A DNA stretch of 64,000 bases from Candidatus Altimarinota bacterium. GTDB taxonomy: Bacteria; Patescibacteriota; Gracilibacteria; BD1-5; UBA6164. Shown in pieces: positions 1 to 10,323 of the stretch. The position numbers and the translations under genes are program-made. Under the pieces are notes generated by a model that saw only the letters and a list, made by a program, of their open reading frames with translations, was not told where the DNA came from and searched no databases. How positions within the stretch are numbered: position 1 is the first letter of the stretch; the number at the start of each line of letters is the position of its first letter. The stretch is from positions 16,527 to 80,526 of the forward strand of contig JAIUMN010000001.1 in assembly GCA_022565555.1 (NCBI GenBank), in the 5' to 3' direction.

Positions 1-92
1 AAGGGAAAAACAGTAGGAATAAAATGTGTTGAAAAATTATTTTTTAAAAAACAAAAAACATCATTATAATACGAATGCTCTTTGAAATATAA

Positions 93-245
93 GAGACCTA
101 TATACGCTCTCAAGTTGCCTTTTGGAACACAAAGGATCTTGTGCAGACTAGTATTATGCTCAGCAATGAGAATACAGCTGTTTGACAAGCGCTTCATGAA
201 CTTCTTGAAGTGTTTCGTGAAATAGATGAAAACATAGAAGCTTAA
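93..245 (+). CDS. small ORF of unknown function (ATG at 156)
   Basis: An open frame runs from 93 to the TAA at 245. The first ATG is at 156, giving 29 residues (MLSNENTAVGQALHELLEVF and a short acidic tail) with one UGA read as Gly. A GAAGC/GCTTC hairpin followed by a T-rich run overlaps its end, so it looks like the tail of a transcript. The frame stays open back to 93, so a longer form with a non-ATG start is possible. No family is recognised. The rest of 1-333 is AT-rich with no clear gene. Confidence 0.3.
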
Positions 246-262
246 CCGCTTCTTTGTTTTTT
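237..262 (+). terminator. short hairpin plus T-tract after the first small ORF
   Basis: GAAGC, a TTAACC loop and GCTTC are followed by a TTTGTTTTTT run. The stem has only five pairs, so it is a weak intrinsic terminator candidate. It separates the small ORF from the recombinase gene. Confidence 0.4.
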
Positions 263-333
263 GTTTGGATTATGTTCAAAATTAATTATATTTTATAATG
301 TAATCATATTATTTATATATTTTATTGAACATT

Positions 334-2013
334 ATGAAATCCACAGAATATGTCATCTATCTCAGAAAATCCTCTGAAGACAAGAAGAAACAAGTGCAAT
401 CATTATGAGATCAACTACGTGCGTGTCTTGACTATGCCAAACAGCATAACCTCAATATAAAGAAAAGACCTCTTGATTTTAGTATGTATGAAACTGACAA
501 AGATATATTAGAACAATGAAATCTAAAAGATGAAAGAGACAAAAAGTTATTCCGTGATAATGATCATTTATTTATTGTAAAAGAAAGCTATTCTTGAAAA
601 GACTCTGGTACAAGAAAGAAATGGTGAGCTCTTACAAAATATTTAATTAGTATGGATTGAGCTGTTTGACTCATGAGTTATTCGCCAGATAGGCAATCAA
701 GAAATCTAGTTGAAGCCTGAGAACTTATTGAAATGGTAGAAAAAGTTTGAATGGAACTACGCTACCCTACTTTTCATTTTGAAAATAATGCTTCATGAAA
801 AATGATGTTAGGAATATGGTTTGTCCTTTCAAAACAATATGTTGATAATCTAAAGGAAACATCTACTAGAGGTTCTAAGAGTGCTCATGGAAAATGAACT
901 GCTCTTTGATACCATAAGCATGGATATGAAATTAATGATAATAAATATCATGAACCGTGACAACATTTTGACCTCATAAGAAAAGCATTTGAAATGAAGA
1001 TATATGAAAATAAAACAAATGTTCAGATTATAAGATATCTCAATGCAAAAAAATATACATATAAACATTGAGATGAACTAAAAAGTATATCAAATAATAC
1101 TATTAAGACAATTTTTGAGGATAGTTTTTATTATGGAATCTTTAGCTATGGTGGAGAAAGTATTGATTTACGAGAATATAATCCTCATTTCAAACCTATT
1201 ATTACAGAGCAAGAATATAATAAGCTCACAGCAATGTATCAAGCAAATAAAAGCAATAAGGAATTAAAAGAAAGAAAGAAGGAATATGAAGAAATACTAC
1301 CCTTTAGTCGTCGCTTTATTAAGACTTGAGATAATTATTCAATTAGCGGTTATATACCATCTTTTAAAGAAAGATTTCCAGATAGACTCAAGAAAATGCA
1401 AGAAAAAAATCCAAAGCTACAGATGATTGATATTATTAAAGATCATCAGATTATATTTAAAGTATGATGTAAAAAAAGTAATCTTGCTGGATATGAAGTG
1501 AGTTATGAAAAATTAAAGCCGTATATATTAAAAGAGTTAAAAAAACTCAAACTCAATGAAGAGCACTATGAAATGTATGCTACATATATTCAAACAAGTT
1601 ATAAACAACAAAAAGAAGAGAATAATAAAACTCGTCAGACCCTACAAATACAAAGAAATAATATTGATAAGGAAATGTGTGAATTTATTGAAAAATGTTT
1701 AGGAAAAGAAAGAAATAGTAATGAAGAAGAAGTATACCAAAAAAAGCTACGCTACTATCAATCTACTCTGGATTGACTTGATTCTGACATAAATGCATTA
1801 AATACAAAAGATAGAGATATAGTTTTTGAATTCCAAATATTATCAGAATTTTTAAAAAAAGCTGAACACTACTACCTTAAAGCTTCTTATGTTCAAAAAA
1901 GAAAAATACACGAAATTTTGTTTTCGAACATAATAATAACCCCCAAGAACATCTCTATTAAGCCAAGAGAGGGACTTGAAGGGCTATTTAATCTTAAATG
2001 GCAGGCCCACTAG
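334..2013 (+). CDS. large serine recombinase (site-specific integrase)
   Basis: The 559-residue protein is contiguous only when UGA is Gly. The N-terminal resolvase domain opens with VIYLRKSSE, where the catalytic serine lies, and continues to the SPDRQSRN segment typical of large serine recombinases. A Recombinase domain follows, then a zinc-ribbon-like region with few cysteines, and a Lys/Glu-rich coiled-coil from about residue 390. Such enzymes cut and rejoin DNA between attachment sites through a 5'-phosphoserine link. The last codons and the TAG lie inside the opposite-strand tRNA-Trp gene, so the end of the reading frame is made of tRNA sequence. This suggests a resident integrated element, but the other edge is outside the window. 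Confidence 0.9.
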
Positions 2014-2073
2014 GAATCGAACCTAGATCGCAGGATTTGGAGTCCTGAATTCTAACCGTTGAACTATAGGCCT
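2003..2073 (-). tRNA. trnW: tRNA-Trp (CCA anticodon)
   Basis: The reverse strand folds as a cloverleaf of 71 nt: acceptor AGGCCTA with TGGGCCT, anticodon stem CAGGA/TCCTG, loop CTCCAAA with anticodon CCA, and T-loop GGTTCGATTCC. No 3' CCA is encoded. A CCA anticodon reads only UGG, consistent with UGA not being Trp here. The 3' half overlaps the last 11 bases of the recombinase reading frame on the other strand. Confidence 0.93.
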
Positions 2074-2133
2074 ATAAAAAATTCTTCCAAGTCTGTTTTA
2101 TAAGGCTTTAGACTTGCAAGAATTTTTAGTATA

Positions 2134-2919
2134 TTAGATAGCAAATCTCTTAAATCCTGTGAGAGTTGAGCTTCAAAGAAAGTCTTTTACTTTTTGATCA
2201 GGATTTATAACAAATGCTTGTTCAAGAAGTGAAATCTCAGATTTGAATTTCCCCATTTTCCCTTCGATTATCTTAAGAAGTACTTCATCTGGCTTCCCTT
2301 CCATTTTTGGATCATTTTTCATCATCTCGAGTTGGATAGCTTTTTCTTTTTCTACTACATCTTCACTGATATCATTTGGAGAAAGATACTCAGGGTTAGC
2401 TGCAGTAATATGCATTGCAACTTGTTTTAACTTCTCTTCATCTGATGAAGCTTCAGCAACTACAACTGCTGCAAGTTTAGCATTTGAATGAACGTAACTT
2501 GCTGTTACTCATCCAGTAATAACTTCATAGTCCTTTACTTGAAGATTCTCCCCCATCTCTAAAGAATAATTTTTTTCTATCATGTTTTGAGCTGCTTCTT
2601 TTGAATCAACTCCATTTTCCTTAAGGAAATGAACTATATCATCAAGCATAGTTTTAAATCTATCTGAATTTGCAAGAAAGTCTGTTTCACATGATACTGA
2701 AACAACGAAAGCATCTGATCACTCAGAAAGTATTTTTATTCCTCCTTCAAAAGCTTCTCTATCAGCTTTTTTTGCTGCTTTTGCAAGTCATTTTTTTCTC
2801 AGTTCTTCTATTGCTAACTCTATATCTCATCCTGATTCTTCAAGTGCTTTTTTACATTCCATCATTCCGATACCAGTTCTTTCACGAAGCTCTTTTATAA
2901 GAGCAGCTGTAATAGCCAT
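2134..2919 (-). CDS. tsf: translation elongation factor Ts
   Basis: EF-Ts (261 residues) exchanges GDP for GTP on EF-Tu. The N-terminal UBA-like region begins [20 protein letters not shown], with the conserved TGxGxMxCKKAL pattern, and the C-terminus carries the family motif ([16 protein letters not shown]). Five or more glycines are UGA. It is the last gene of a co-directional set rpsA-rpsB-membrane protein-tsf. The rpsB-tsf pairing is the classical one, here split by a small membrane-protein gene. Confidence 0.95.
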
Positions 2920-2944
2920 AATTATTAAGTAGTTAGAGAATAAA

Positions 2945-3286
2945 TTATTTTTTTATTTTTTCTTGAACTTTGTCTTCAAGTGAGTCTATGAAATCTATCT
3001 GTATCTTTTCTCCATTATAAGCCTTATATGCAAGTAGTATACTTAAGCATAGATACGCAACACTCAAAACCCAAGTGAAAAATGTATTAAACATAATCAT
3101 AAGTACAATAGCTCACAGAGCGATAACAGAAGAGTACTTAATATGCACAAAGAGTTTTTTCTTATCTGAAGAAGCAAGGAAAAACATAAGCACAGGACCT
3201 ATAAAATATGGTATATAGGTCAAGGAATGAGTAGTAGATTCTTGTGATAGAATATCTTGTTTTGGTGATGCTTTTTTAAGAGGCAT
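2945..3286 (-). CDS. small membrane protein between rpsB and tsf
   Basis: This 113-residue protein has three hydrophobic stretches: about 27-42 ([15 protein letters not shown]), 55-75 and 80-95. The tail is charged and ends in KKK. The layout resembles DUF4870-like small membrane proteins, but I do not assign a family. It lies 25 bp upstream of tsf and 58 bp after rpsB on the same strand, so it is probably cotranscribed. The ATG opens the first long stretch of the frame and one Gly is UGA. Confidence 0.75.
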
Positions 3287-3344
3287 ATATATGATGTTAT
3301 AAATATAAACATCTGCATTATAATGCTTTTAGGGAAAAAGAAAA

Positions 3345-4112
3345 CTATTTTTCTTCGCTTTTCTCGCTTTCAGTTTTCTTTTCAGAAGAAGTAGTCTGAG
3401 GAGCAGGTTTTACTGCAGGTTTTGGAGTAGATTTTTTTACAGCTCATGAAAAAGCTGGAGCAAGAACCTTAGCAAGATAATCAAGTGATTTTACTGAGTT
3501 AGTATTCGCTGGAATAGCTTCATTGAGAGAATAAGGATCAGAGTTTGTATTACATATTCCATATACTGGAAGGCGAAGACTCTTAGCTTCCTTTACTGCC
3601 TGATCTTCATATGCGGCATCAACTACAAAAATAATATCAGGTGTTTTTTTCATATCTTTTACTCATCTAAATGCTTTATCAAGCTTTTCAAGCTCAAGAA
3701 GCTTTGTAGCCTTTTCTTTCTTAGTAAGAATATCAAAGTTCCCATTTGCAGCTTCTTTTTCAAGACGTACATAAGTAGCTATTCTTTTTTTAATTGTCTT
3801 AAAGTTAGTAAGAAGTCCAGGAACCCATTTTTCTGTAACATAGTAATGTCCAGCGTTTTCAGCAAGCTTTGAGAATGCTGTTCTTGATTGAAGTTTTGTT
3901 GCTACAAAAAGAATTTTTTTTCAAGAAGTATGAGCCTCTGAAAGAAGTTCTTTTATAAGATCAATTTGCGTTACGGTCTTTGTGAGATCAATAATATGAA
4001 CTCCGTTACTTGATCCATAAATAAATGATTTCATTGTTGGATACCAGTAATTTGTTTTGTTTCCGATATGCAAGAGGTTATCAAACATATCTGTAAGTAG
4101 TTTTTTATCCAT
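3345..4112 (-). CDS. rpsB: 30S ribosomal protein S2
   Basis: S2 (255 residues) is a head protein of the small ribosomal subunit. The N-terminal part contains DNLLHIGNKTNYWYP, a clear variant of the S2 GxHfGHqtrrWnPkM signature, and later IIDLTKTV and KTPDIIFVVDAAYEDQAVKEA, the conserved S2 C-terminal core. The extension after residue 225 is a low-complexity Lys/Ser/Glu/Pro tail. UGA glycines occur after SEAHTS and before AVKKST. It follows rpsA by 106 bp. Confidence 0.95.
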
Positions 4113-4218
4113 TGGTAGGTAAGTTTTATAAAAATAAGCAAGATACTATCTTTTTTCAATATATCTGCATTCAGAATCCTAAATTTCACAAATATATTTA
4201 CTTAGTACTTAAGGAGCC

Positions 4219-5469
4219 TTATTCTGAAGTTTCTTCAGAATCTGCTTTCTTTGTTTTAGGAGTCTTTACAGACTTCTTTTCTTTTTTTTCTGTAAGCTCG
4301 GCATCTATCATATCTTCTTCAGATGGACCTTCTTTTACTTTTGGCTTAGAGTCTTCTTTTGTACCTTCAGGTGCTTCTTGAAGAGCCTTAAGTGAGAGAC
4401 CAATACGTTTTTTTGTTGGTTCAAAGTTAATAACTTTTGCTTCAACATCTTGTCCAACTTGTATATGGTCACGTATATCCTTTACTACACCATGAGATAT
4501 TTCTGAAAGATGGATAAGTCCTTGTATTCCTCCATCAAGATCCATAAACGCTCCGAACTTAGATATTCGTGATATAGGAGCCTTAATGATATCTCATGCT
4601 TTAATTTTCTTTGCAAGAACATCCCAAGGATTATCTTTTAATTGTTTAATAGAAAGAGATATTTTATCGCTATCAAGTCCTATAACTTTCACCTTAACAG
4701 TCATACCAACTTTTGCAAATTTCTCAGGAGCAGTAACGTGCCCCCAATCAATTTCAGATACATGAACCAGTCCTTCAAGTCCATTAAAGGTAACAAAGAG
4801 ACCGTAAGAGAGTATACCAGATACAGTACCTTCAACAATATCCCCTTCCTTAAGAGTAGAAAGTGCTTTTGTTCTTTCCTCTTCAAGTGCTGCTTTTTCA
4901 GAAAATATAATTTTCTTCCCACCATCATCTATATTGATAACTCGGACTTTGAAATCAATTGAAAGGAGCCCCTCAAGATGCTCAAGAATCTTTTCAGGAT
5001 CTGCACCCTCAACGCGTGGATAATGGACAGGCGTAAGTTGTGAAACTGGGATAAATCCTTTAAGTCCATCAATATCAACCAGAAGTCATCCTTTATTTGC
5101 TTCAGTAGCACGAACTGTAATAATATCTCCAGAAGTATGACTTGAATTAAGTCGTTCTAAACTTCTTATTTGATTTGCTCTCTTGAGAGAAAGAATAAGA
5201 AGACCTCTCTCAACTGAGTCTCAAAGTACCATTACATCGATTTTTTGACCTTCTTCTAGACTTCCAAAGTCTACAGAGTTCCCTATTTCCTTTGAAATCA
5301 CAAGACCTGTAAATTGATTATTTACATTTACAAGTATATTTTTCTTTTCTATCTTTTCGATAGTACCAGTAATAACTTCATTATCCTTTGGATATTGTAT
5401 TGCTGGAGCTGATTCAAATAACTCTTGAAAAAGAGTCTGCTCAACTTGAGCTTCTTTTTTTGCAGGCAT
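4219..5469 (-). CDS. rpsA: 30S ribosomal protein S1 (four S1 domains)
   Basis: The 416-residue protein contains four S1 RNA-binding repeats. Repeat 1 begins at EVITGTIEKIEKKNILVNV, repeat 2 at GDIITVRATEANKGG, repeat 3 at GDIVEGTVSGILSYGLFV and repeat 4 at GDIIKAPISRISKFGAFM. The highly charged C-terminal tail (about 350-416) is unstructured. S1 docks mRNA on the 30S subunit. Enterobacterial S1 has six repeats, while four is common in other bacteria. The ATG (MPAKKEAQVE) starts the frame and a structured leader lies upstream. It is first in the operon. Confidence 0.93.
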
Positions 5470-5541
5470 AGCAATAAAGAGATTAAAAAAATAAAGTACT
5501 GAAATCCTTCCTCAAATATACGCACATATTTGCGAGCAGCG

Positions 5542-5588
5542 CTCGGGATATTTTCCTAGAAAGGCTTAAAATCTAGAAATAATCCGAG
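5542..5588 (-). promoter_or_regulatory. hairpin in the rpsA leader
   Basis: Upstream of rpsA, CTCGGATTATTTCTAGA can pair with TCTAGGAAAATATCCCGAG across a short loop, giving a long, mildly interrupted stem in the transcript. There is no T-tract, so it is not a terminator. S1 often controls its own mRNA, so an autoregulatory leader is plausible but is inference. Confidence 0.4.
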
Positions 5589-5653
5589 AATTTCGTTTAA
5601 AAATTATGTAGTAAAAATTTGAAATAAATTTCCACTATGTAATCTTTAAATGG

Positions 5654-5728
5654 GGTGCCCGAAGGGGCTCGAACCCTCGACCTCCAGAGTCACAATCTGG
5701 CGTTCTAACCAACTGAACTACGGGCACC
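5654..5728 (-). tRNA. trnH: tRNA-His (GTG anticodon)
   Basis: The reverse strand shows an eight-pair acceptor stem GGTGCCCG/CGGGCACC, which includes the extra G-1:C73 pair diagnostic of tRNA-His. The anticodon stem is CCAGA/TCTGG with loop TTGTGAC (anticodon GTG), and the T-arm is GGGTTCGAGCC. The bases just after (5653-5651) read CCA, so the 3' end appears genome-encoded. Confidence 0.95.
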
Positions 5729-5751
5729 ATAAAAAAGCTCACGCAGTATAT

Positions 5752-5781
5752 AAAAAAGAGTTTGAAAGTCAAACTCTTTTT
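5752..5781 (-). terminator. terminator after the PilT-like gene
   Basis: AAAAAGAGTTTGA and TCAAACTCTTTTT form a near-perfect 13-pair stem with an AAG loop and T-runs in both directions. It lies just past the stop of the PilT-like gene and before tRNA-His. Confidence 0.75.
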
Positions 5782-5795
5782 GCTCAAACTTCAAT

Positions 5796-6833
5796 CTAAG
5801 AATCAAGTCAATATTTCTTCACATGTGCTTCAAATATTTCCTGAGTTATTTCATTCTTAGATAGAAGATATTCAAGAAATTTTATCATTGTGATCATTCC
5901 GTGTTCTTTACCAGTTTCAATAGCAGAATCTATTTGGTGTACATGGTCTTCGCGAATCATATTTTCTATTGCCTTATTTTTTACAAGCACTTCAACTGCC
6001 ATAACACGACTCCCATCTTCTTTTTTTATAAGATCTTGCCAGACTATACCAAGAAGAGATTCTGCAAGTTGTGCTCTTATATATCATTTTTCCTCTCCTG
6101 GAAACATATCTATAATACGTGAAACGGTTCTTGCAGCACCGGAAGTATGAAGTGTTGCAAATACGAGATTTCCAGTCTCAGCAGCCCTGAGGGCAAGTCG
6201 AAAAGTCTCAATATCTCGCATCTCTCCGATCATTACTACATCACTCGCTTGTCTGAGTGCATATTTAAGTCAATTTTCAAAACTCAAAGTACTCCCTCAG
6301 AGTTCTCGTTGTTCTATGAGTGACTTATCGCTCTCATGAACATATTCTATTGGATCTTCAACAGTAATAATATGTTTTTTATAGTTTTTATTTATTTCGT
6401 GGATAAGTGACGCAAGAGTTGTAGACTTTCAAGCTCACACTCAACCTGTAATAAGTACGAGCCCGCTTTTTCTATGAGAAAATGACTGTATAACTTTTGG
6501 AAGTCCGAGTGTCTCAAATTCAGGAACTGTACTAGATATAACACGAAATACTACTCAAAATCCATTTTTTTGCTTAAAAGCATTCACTCGGAATCTTGAA
6601 ACTCATTTTAACTCAATAGAAAAATCTAGCTCATAGGTTTTTAAAAACGTATCTTGGTGTCTTTCTGGTATAATACTGAGTATATCTTTTTTGAGGCTTT
6701 CAGCATCGAGTTTTCATCGCTCTTCAAGATAAACTATTTCTCCACTTACTTTAAAGGCTGGATAGTTCTCAGAAGATAAGATTATATCGCTTGCTTTATG
6801 TTCTAGAGAAAGTTTTAAAAGTTCAAGTATCAT
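5796..6833 (-). CDS. pilT: PilT/PilU-type twitching-motility ATPase
   Basis: The protein (345 residues) is a hexameric secretion-superfamily ATPase that retracts type IV pili. It shows the PilT N-terminal domain ([13 protein letters not shown]), Walker A GGVGVGKST (first Gly pair partly UGA), an Asp-box ([11 protein letters not shown]), Walker B-like [11 protein letters not shown], and the His-box ATLHTSGA. Length matches the family. It ends seven residues past KKY at TAG after one UGA Gly. No other pilus genes are in the window, so partners must lie elsewhere. Confidence 0.92.
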
Positions 6834-6889
6834 AATTCGAGTTATTATATTGTAAATACATATGAAGTATACATCTTTTCAGATAAAAA

Positions 6890-7642
6890 TTACAGATAAT
6901 CATTCATATTATCGAGTTTTTTAAGTAGTTCTTTTTGATATATATAGTATGATTCACTTTTCAACCAGACTTTATACATAATTTTTATATCCTCCCTTCT
7001 TTGCGTGTCAATATAAAGCTTAATATTTTTTAGAGCTTTTGGAAAAAGACTCTTTCCATATTTCGTTCGATATACATTTTTATCCACAGAAAGAATATAT
7101 TTAAAAAATCCAACTTCAAGCAACCAATTATTGAGATTCTCAAACCATAATTCGTGCATCATTGGAAAGTCAGCATAAAATGTGTATTCTAAGAAATTCA
7201 TTCCAAGGGTTCAGATATCTATATCAGCAAGTATCATAGCGTATTTATCTGTATTTTTTGCTCTATTTTTAAATACTGTTCCTATAATTGCTTTCCGTAC
7301 AATACTAAAGTCAATTCCCTCGTAATCATATAGCCTCTCAAATTCAAGAATTCCCTCAAAAGCCATATCAAGAGAACGGAATTCATCAAGATTTCCTGTA
7401 GTACCCCTATGTCCAGCATCATGAAATAATGCCGCTATAAAAAGACTCTTTATTTCTATAATACTAAAATCTGATATTGGAAGCATCAATACTCCTTCTG
7501 CTACTTTTAGTGCATGGATAAAGTTATGATATGGAACAAAATCACAATATAAATTTTTTATATAAAAAAGCTGTTCCTGAGAAATAAGTCCTGAGAAGCA
7601 TATTTTTTCTATAAGAAATTCTTCTTCTTTTCTTTTATACAT
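6890..7642 (-). CDS. HD-domain phosphohydrolase resembling class I cyclic-nucleotide phosphodiesterase
   Basis: The 250-residue protein is joined across one UGA Gly at 7211. Metal-binding residues are visible as YHNFIHA (H39, H43), HDAGHRG (H74, D75, H78) and a distal Asp in ADIDIG. The order YHN-x2-HA, HD-x2-H-x-G, then D is the catalytic layout of 3',5'-cyclic nucleotide phosphodiesterases (PDEase_I), more specific than a generic HD domain. A cNMP-cleaving role is inferred from these motifs only. It is divergent from thrS, with a 236-bp shared upstream region. Confidence 0.65.
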
Positions 7643-7688
7643 AGTATTTTTCTCTTATGATAGCATAGATTATTTTTGAAATCAAAAT

Positions 7689-7716
7689 TTGACTTTTATT
7701 ATTAAAGCAATATATT
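7689..7716 (+). promoter_or_regulatory. sigma-70-type promoter of the thrS leader
   Basis: TTGACT (7689-7694), a 16-bp spacer and TATATT (7711-7716) form a good -35/-10 pair. It would start transcription near 7723, about 20 bases before the leader peptide. Confidence 0.6.
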
Positions 7717-7744
7717 CGAGATGTTACTAAACTAAAAGAAGCGT

Positions 7745-7789
7745 ATGCTAGCACAACTTGAAACCACAACTCCTATTTCCCTCTTCTAG
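7745..7789 (+). CDS. threonine leader peptide of the thrS attenuator
   Basis: A 14-codon ORF encodes MLAQLETTTPISLF and stops at TAG. Three consecutive threonine codons (ACC ACA ACT, 7763-7771) occupy its middle. A weak AGAAG ribosome site precedes the ATG, and a promoter lies 28 bp upstream. It ends 38 bp before an intrinsic terminator that precedes thrS. This is the architecture of ribosome-mediated attenuation, where scarcity of Thr-tRNA stalls the ribosome at the Thr codons. The peptide itself probably has no function. Confidence 0.6.
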   Translation: MLAQLETTTPISLF

Positions 7790-7826
7790 AGAGTTTTTGT
7801 TGCGGTATTTCAAAAAATATTTTTAT

Positions 7827-7860
7827 AAAATCTCTCTCAAAATGAGGGGATTTTTTTATT
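7827..7860 (+). terminator. attenuator terminator in the thrS leader
   Basis: AATCTCTCTC, an AAAAT loop and GAGGGGATT are followed by seven T residues, only 18 bp before the thrS ATG. A competing pairing is available: TTCCCTC (7777-7783, inside the leader ORF) can pair with GAGGGGA (7844-7850), which would dissolve the terminator when the ribosome is held back at the Thr codons. Because the gene upstream is on the other strand, this terminator can only act on the thrS transcript. Confidence 0.65.
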
Positions 7861-7878
7861 TTAATTAATATATTACTT

Positions 7879-9768
7879 ATGAATGCTGAACTCAATATAA
7901 AACGTCACGGACTCGCACATGTGATGGCACAAGCAGTGCAAGAAAATTTTCCTGAAGTAAAATGCGCTACTGGACCCTATACGGAAGATGGATTTTTCTA
8001 TGATTTTGATTTTGGAGAAAATGAGATATCAGATAAAGACTTTAAAAGTATAGAGAAATCAATGAAAAAAATCATCTCTCAAAATCAAGATTTTGTGATG
8101 TTTGAAGTAAGCTATGATGAGGCTCGTGAATTACTTACTCAGATGGGTGAAGATTTTAAAATAGAGATCGTAGATAAACTCGAATCTGGAGACTTTAAAA
8201 ATTCTGAAAAAATAAGTGGAAAAATATCTTTTTATCTCAATATCTCAAAAGGGAAAAATTCTGAGAAAAATGCGAAACTTCAATATATGATAGAGGAAAA
8301 ATGATATTTTGATTTTGGGTCTCATATGGACGGAGATCAAGTAAAAAACCTAAAGTTTATTGATATGTGTACTGGACCACATGTCGCGAGTACTCGGGAA
8401 CTCGACGCAAATAGTTTCAAGATAGCTCGTCTTGCTGGAGCTTATTGGCTTGGAGATGCAAAAAATAAACAGCTTACTCGTATTTTTAGCTACGCTTTTG
8501 ATTGTAAAGAAACACTTGATGGACATCTTCATATGCTCGAAGAAGCTCGTAAACGAGATCATAGAGTACTTGGAAAAACGCTTAAGCTTTTTACTACTTC
8601 AGAACTCGTGGGATCTGGACTTCCACTTATGCAGCCTCGCGGAATGATTATTCGAAAACATATCGAGGATTATCTCTGGGATCTTCATAAGAAAAAATGA
8701 TATCATAGAGTATGGACTCCTCATCTTGCAAAAGAAGAACTCTACCAAACATCAGGGCATGCAGGAAAATATCTTGAAGATATGTTTTCAGTGTATGGAG
8801 GAACCAGTAAAGAAAACTTCTTCCTAAAACCCATGAACTGTCCACATCATATGCAACTCTTTGCTGATAATCAATTCAGCTATCGTGATATGCCGGTAAG
8901 GTATTTTGAACCCGCAACCGTATATCGTGATGAAAAGACTGGACAACTCGCTGGGCTGACAAGAGTACGATCTATCACACAAGATGATGGTCACCTCTTT
9001 TGTAGAGTCGGTCAGATTAAAGAAGAAGTCACTGCTATAGTTGGAATTATTAAAGAATTTTATACAACATTTTGACTCATGGATGGATACTGGGTTTCAC
9101 TTTCAGTGCGTGACCCCGAAACTCCAGAAAAATATCTAGGGGGAGATGAAGTATGGAAGATAGCTGAAACTTCTCTAGAAGAAGCCGCAAAAGAAAATGG
9201 ACTCAATTACAAAGAAATGCCTGGAGAAGCAGCGTTTTACGGACCAAAACTTGATTTTATGTTTCAAGATGCTATAGGACGAGAGTGGCAGCTTGCAACG
9301 ATACAATGTGATTTCAATCAACCAGAGAGGTTTAAACTCAGTTATAAAAATGAGCAAGGAGAGGATGAGCAACCTGTTGTAATACATCGAGCAATATGTG
9401 GGAGTTTAGAGAGATTTATGGGAATTATGATTGAGCACTTCGCAGGAACTTTTCCCCTTTGGCTGAGCCCAGAACAAGTAAGGATTATTCCGGTAGCTGA
9501 AGCGTTTAGTGATTACGCCTACGAAGTAAAGAAAATACTTGAGGATGCTGATATCAGAGTATCTGTTGATGCTTCTTCTGATTCACTCAATAAAAAAGTT
9601 CGTAATGCTGAAAAAATGCATGTCAATTATATGCTTATAATCGGTGAAGAAGAAGTAAAATCTTGAAGTGTTGCAGTAAGAAATTATAAAACAAAAGAAC
9701 AGAGCATAATGACGCAAAATAAATTCTTAGAAGTAATTCAGGAAGAAATTATAGCTCAAAAACTCTAG
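7879..9768 (+). CDS. thrS: threonyl-tRNA synthetase
   Basis: ThrRS (629 residues) charges tRNA-Thr. The protein starts directly in the editing domain (HGLAHVMAQ, the HxxxH metal/editing motif; DMCTGPHV with the editing Cys), so the usual N-terminal TGS domain is absent. The class II core shows motif 2 (TRVRSITQDDGHLFC), zinc ligands in PMNCPHH and motif 3 (CGSLERFMGIMIEHFAG). The C-terminal anticodon-binding domain follows (VRIIPVAE to the end). UGA glycines join four open segments. Expression appears to be set by the upstream threonine attenuator. Confidence 0.95.
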
Positions 9769-9775
9769 CATATAT

Positions 9776-9812
9776 ACTCTCTTAGATTAGGTCCTAAGAG
9801 AGTATTTTTATT
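9776..9812 (+). terminator. thrS terminator
   Basis: ACTCTCTTAG and CTAAGAGAGT form a perfect 10-pair stem with an 8-base loop, followed by ATTTTTATT, eight bases after the thrS stop. Confidence 0.85.
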
Positions 9813-9868
9813 ATTTGCATATTTTTAGAGAAGAGTATAATATAAGTGTTTATTTTTAAAAATACACT

Positions 9869-10294
9869 ATGGCACTTCTTTCTAAAAAATCTGAGAAAAA
9901 AACTGAGTCAAAGATTTTTAATTCTCACTGGCTTTTTACTGTATATCTTGCGTTTGTTTCACTAGTTGCTGTTATTGTGATGTCTGTGAATCTTGGTATC
10001 CTCATAACTTCTGTTTGAAAATATATTCTCATTACAGACAGGGAATATATACTTTCAGATAGAGCATGGGAAGTTCGTCAATGTAGCGAACCTCGCTGGG
10101 AAGAAAGTAGGCAAATAGAAAAAACAGAGGAGGAAATAATATCTTGTGAGGAAAAAGCTACCGTAACAGCTCTCGCACAGAGATCAATAAGTCTCAAAGA
10201 AACATTTATCGAATCACTTGCATGGTTTGCTGTATTTGGACTTCTCTTTTGGTTTCATTATCCTAAGTTTCTGAGAGCGAGAGAAGAAAAATAA
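9869..10294 (+). CDS. two-helix membrane protein upstream of phaZ
   Basis: The 141-residue protein has a Lys-rich N-terminus, a hydrophobic helix at about residues 21-48 (including YLAFVSLVAVIVMSV), a charged middle with two cysteines (QCSEPRW and ISCEEK), and a second helix near 113-128 (AWFAVFGLLFWF). The helices place the central loop on one side of the membrane, where the two Cys could form a disulfide. It lies 29 bp before the PHB depolymerase gene on the same strand. No family is recognised. Confidence 0.7.
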
Positions 10295-10323
10295 ATACTG
10301 TAATTCTTTTTCCCATTCAAAAT

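Noticed and set aside
334..2013. UGA as tryptophan (code 4) instead of glycine
   Set aside because: UGA falls at invariant Gly positions (GroEL GGG, Walker A loops, GGM tail), while Trp residues are coded by UGG where families need them.
7211..7642. HD protein as two genes or a pseudogene split at 7211
   Set aside because: The split is a single in-frame UGA; both halves join to one 250-residue protein of plausible length.
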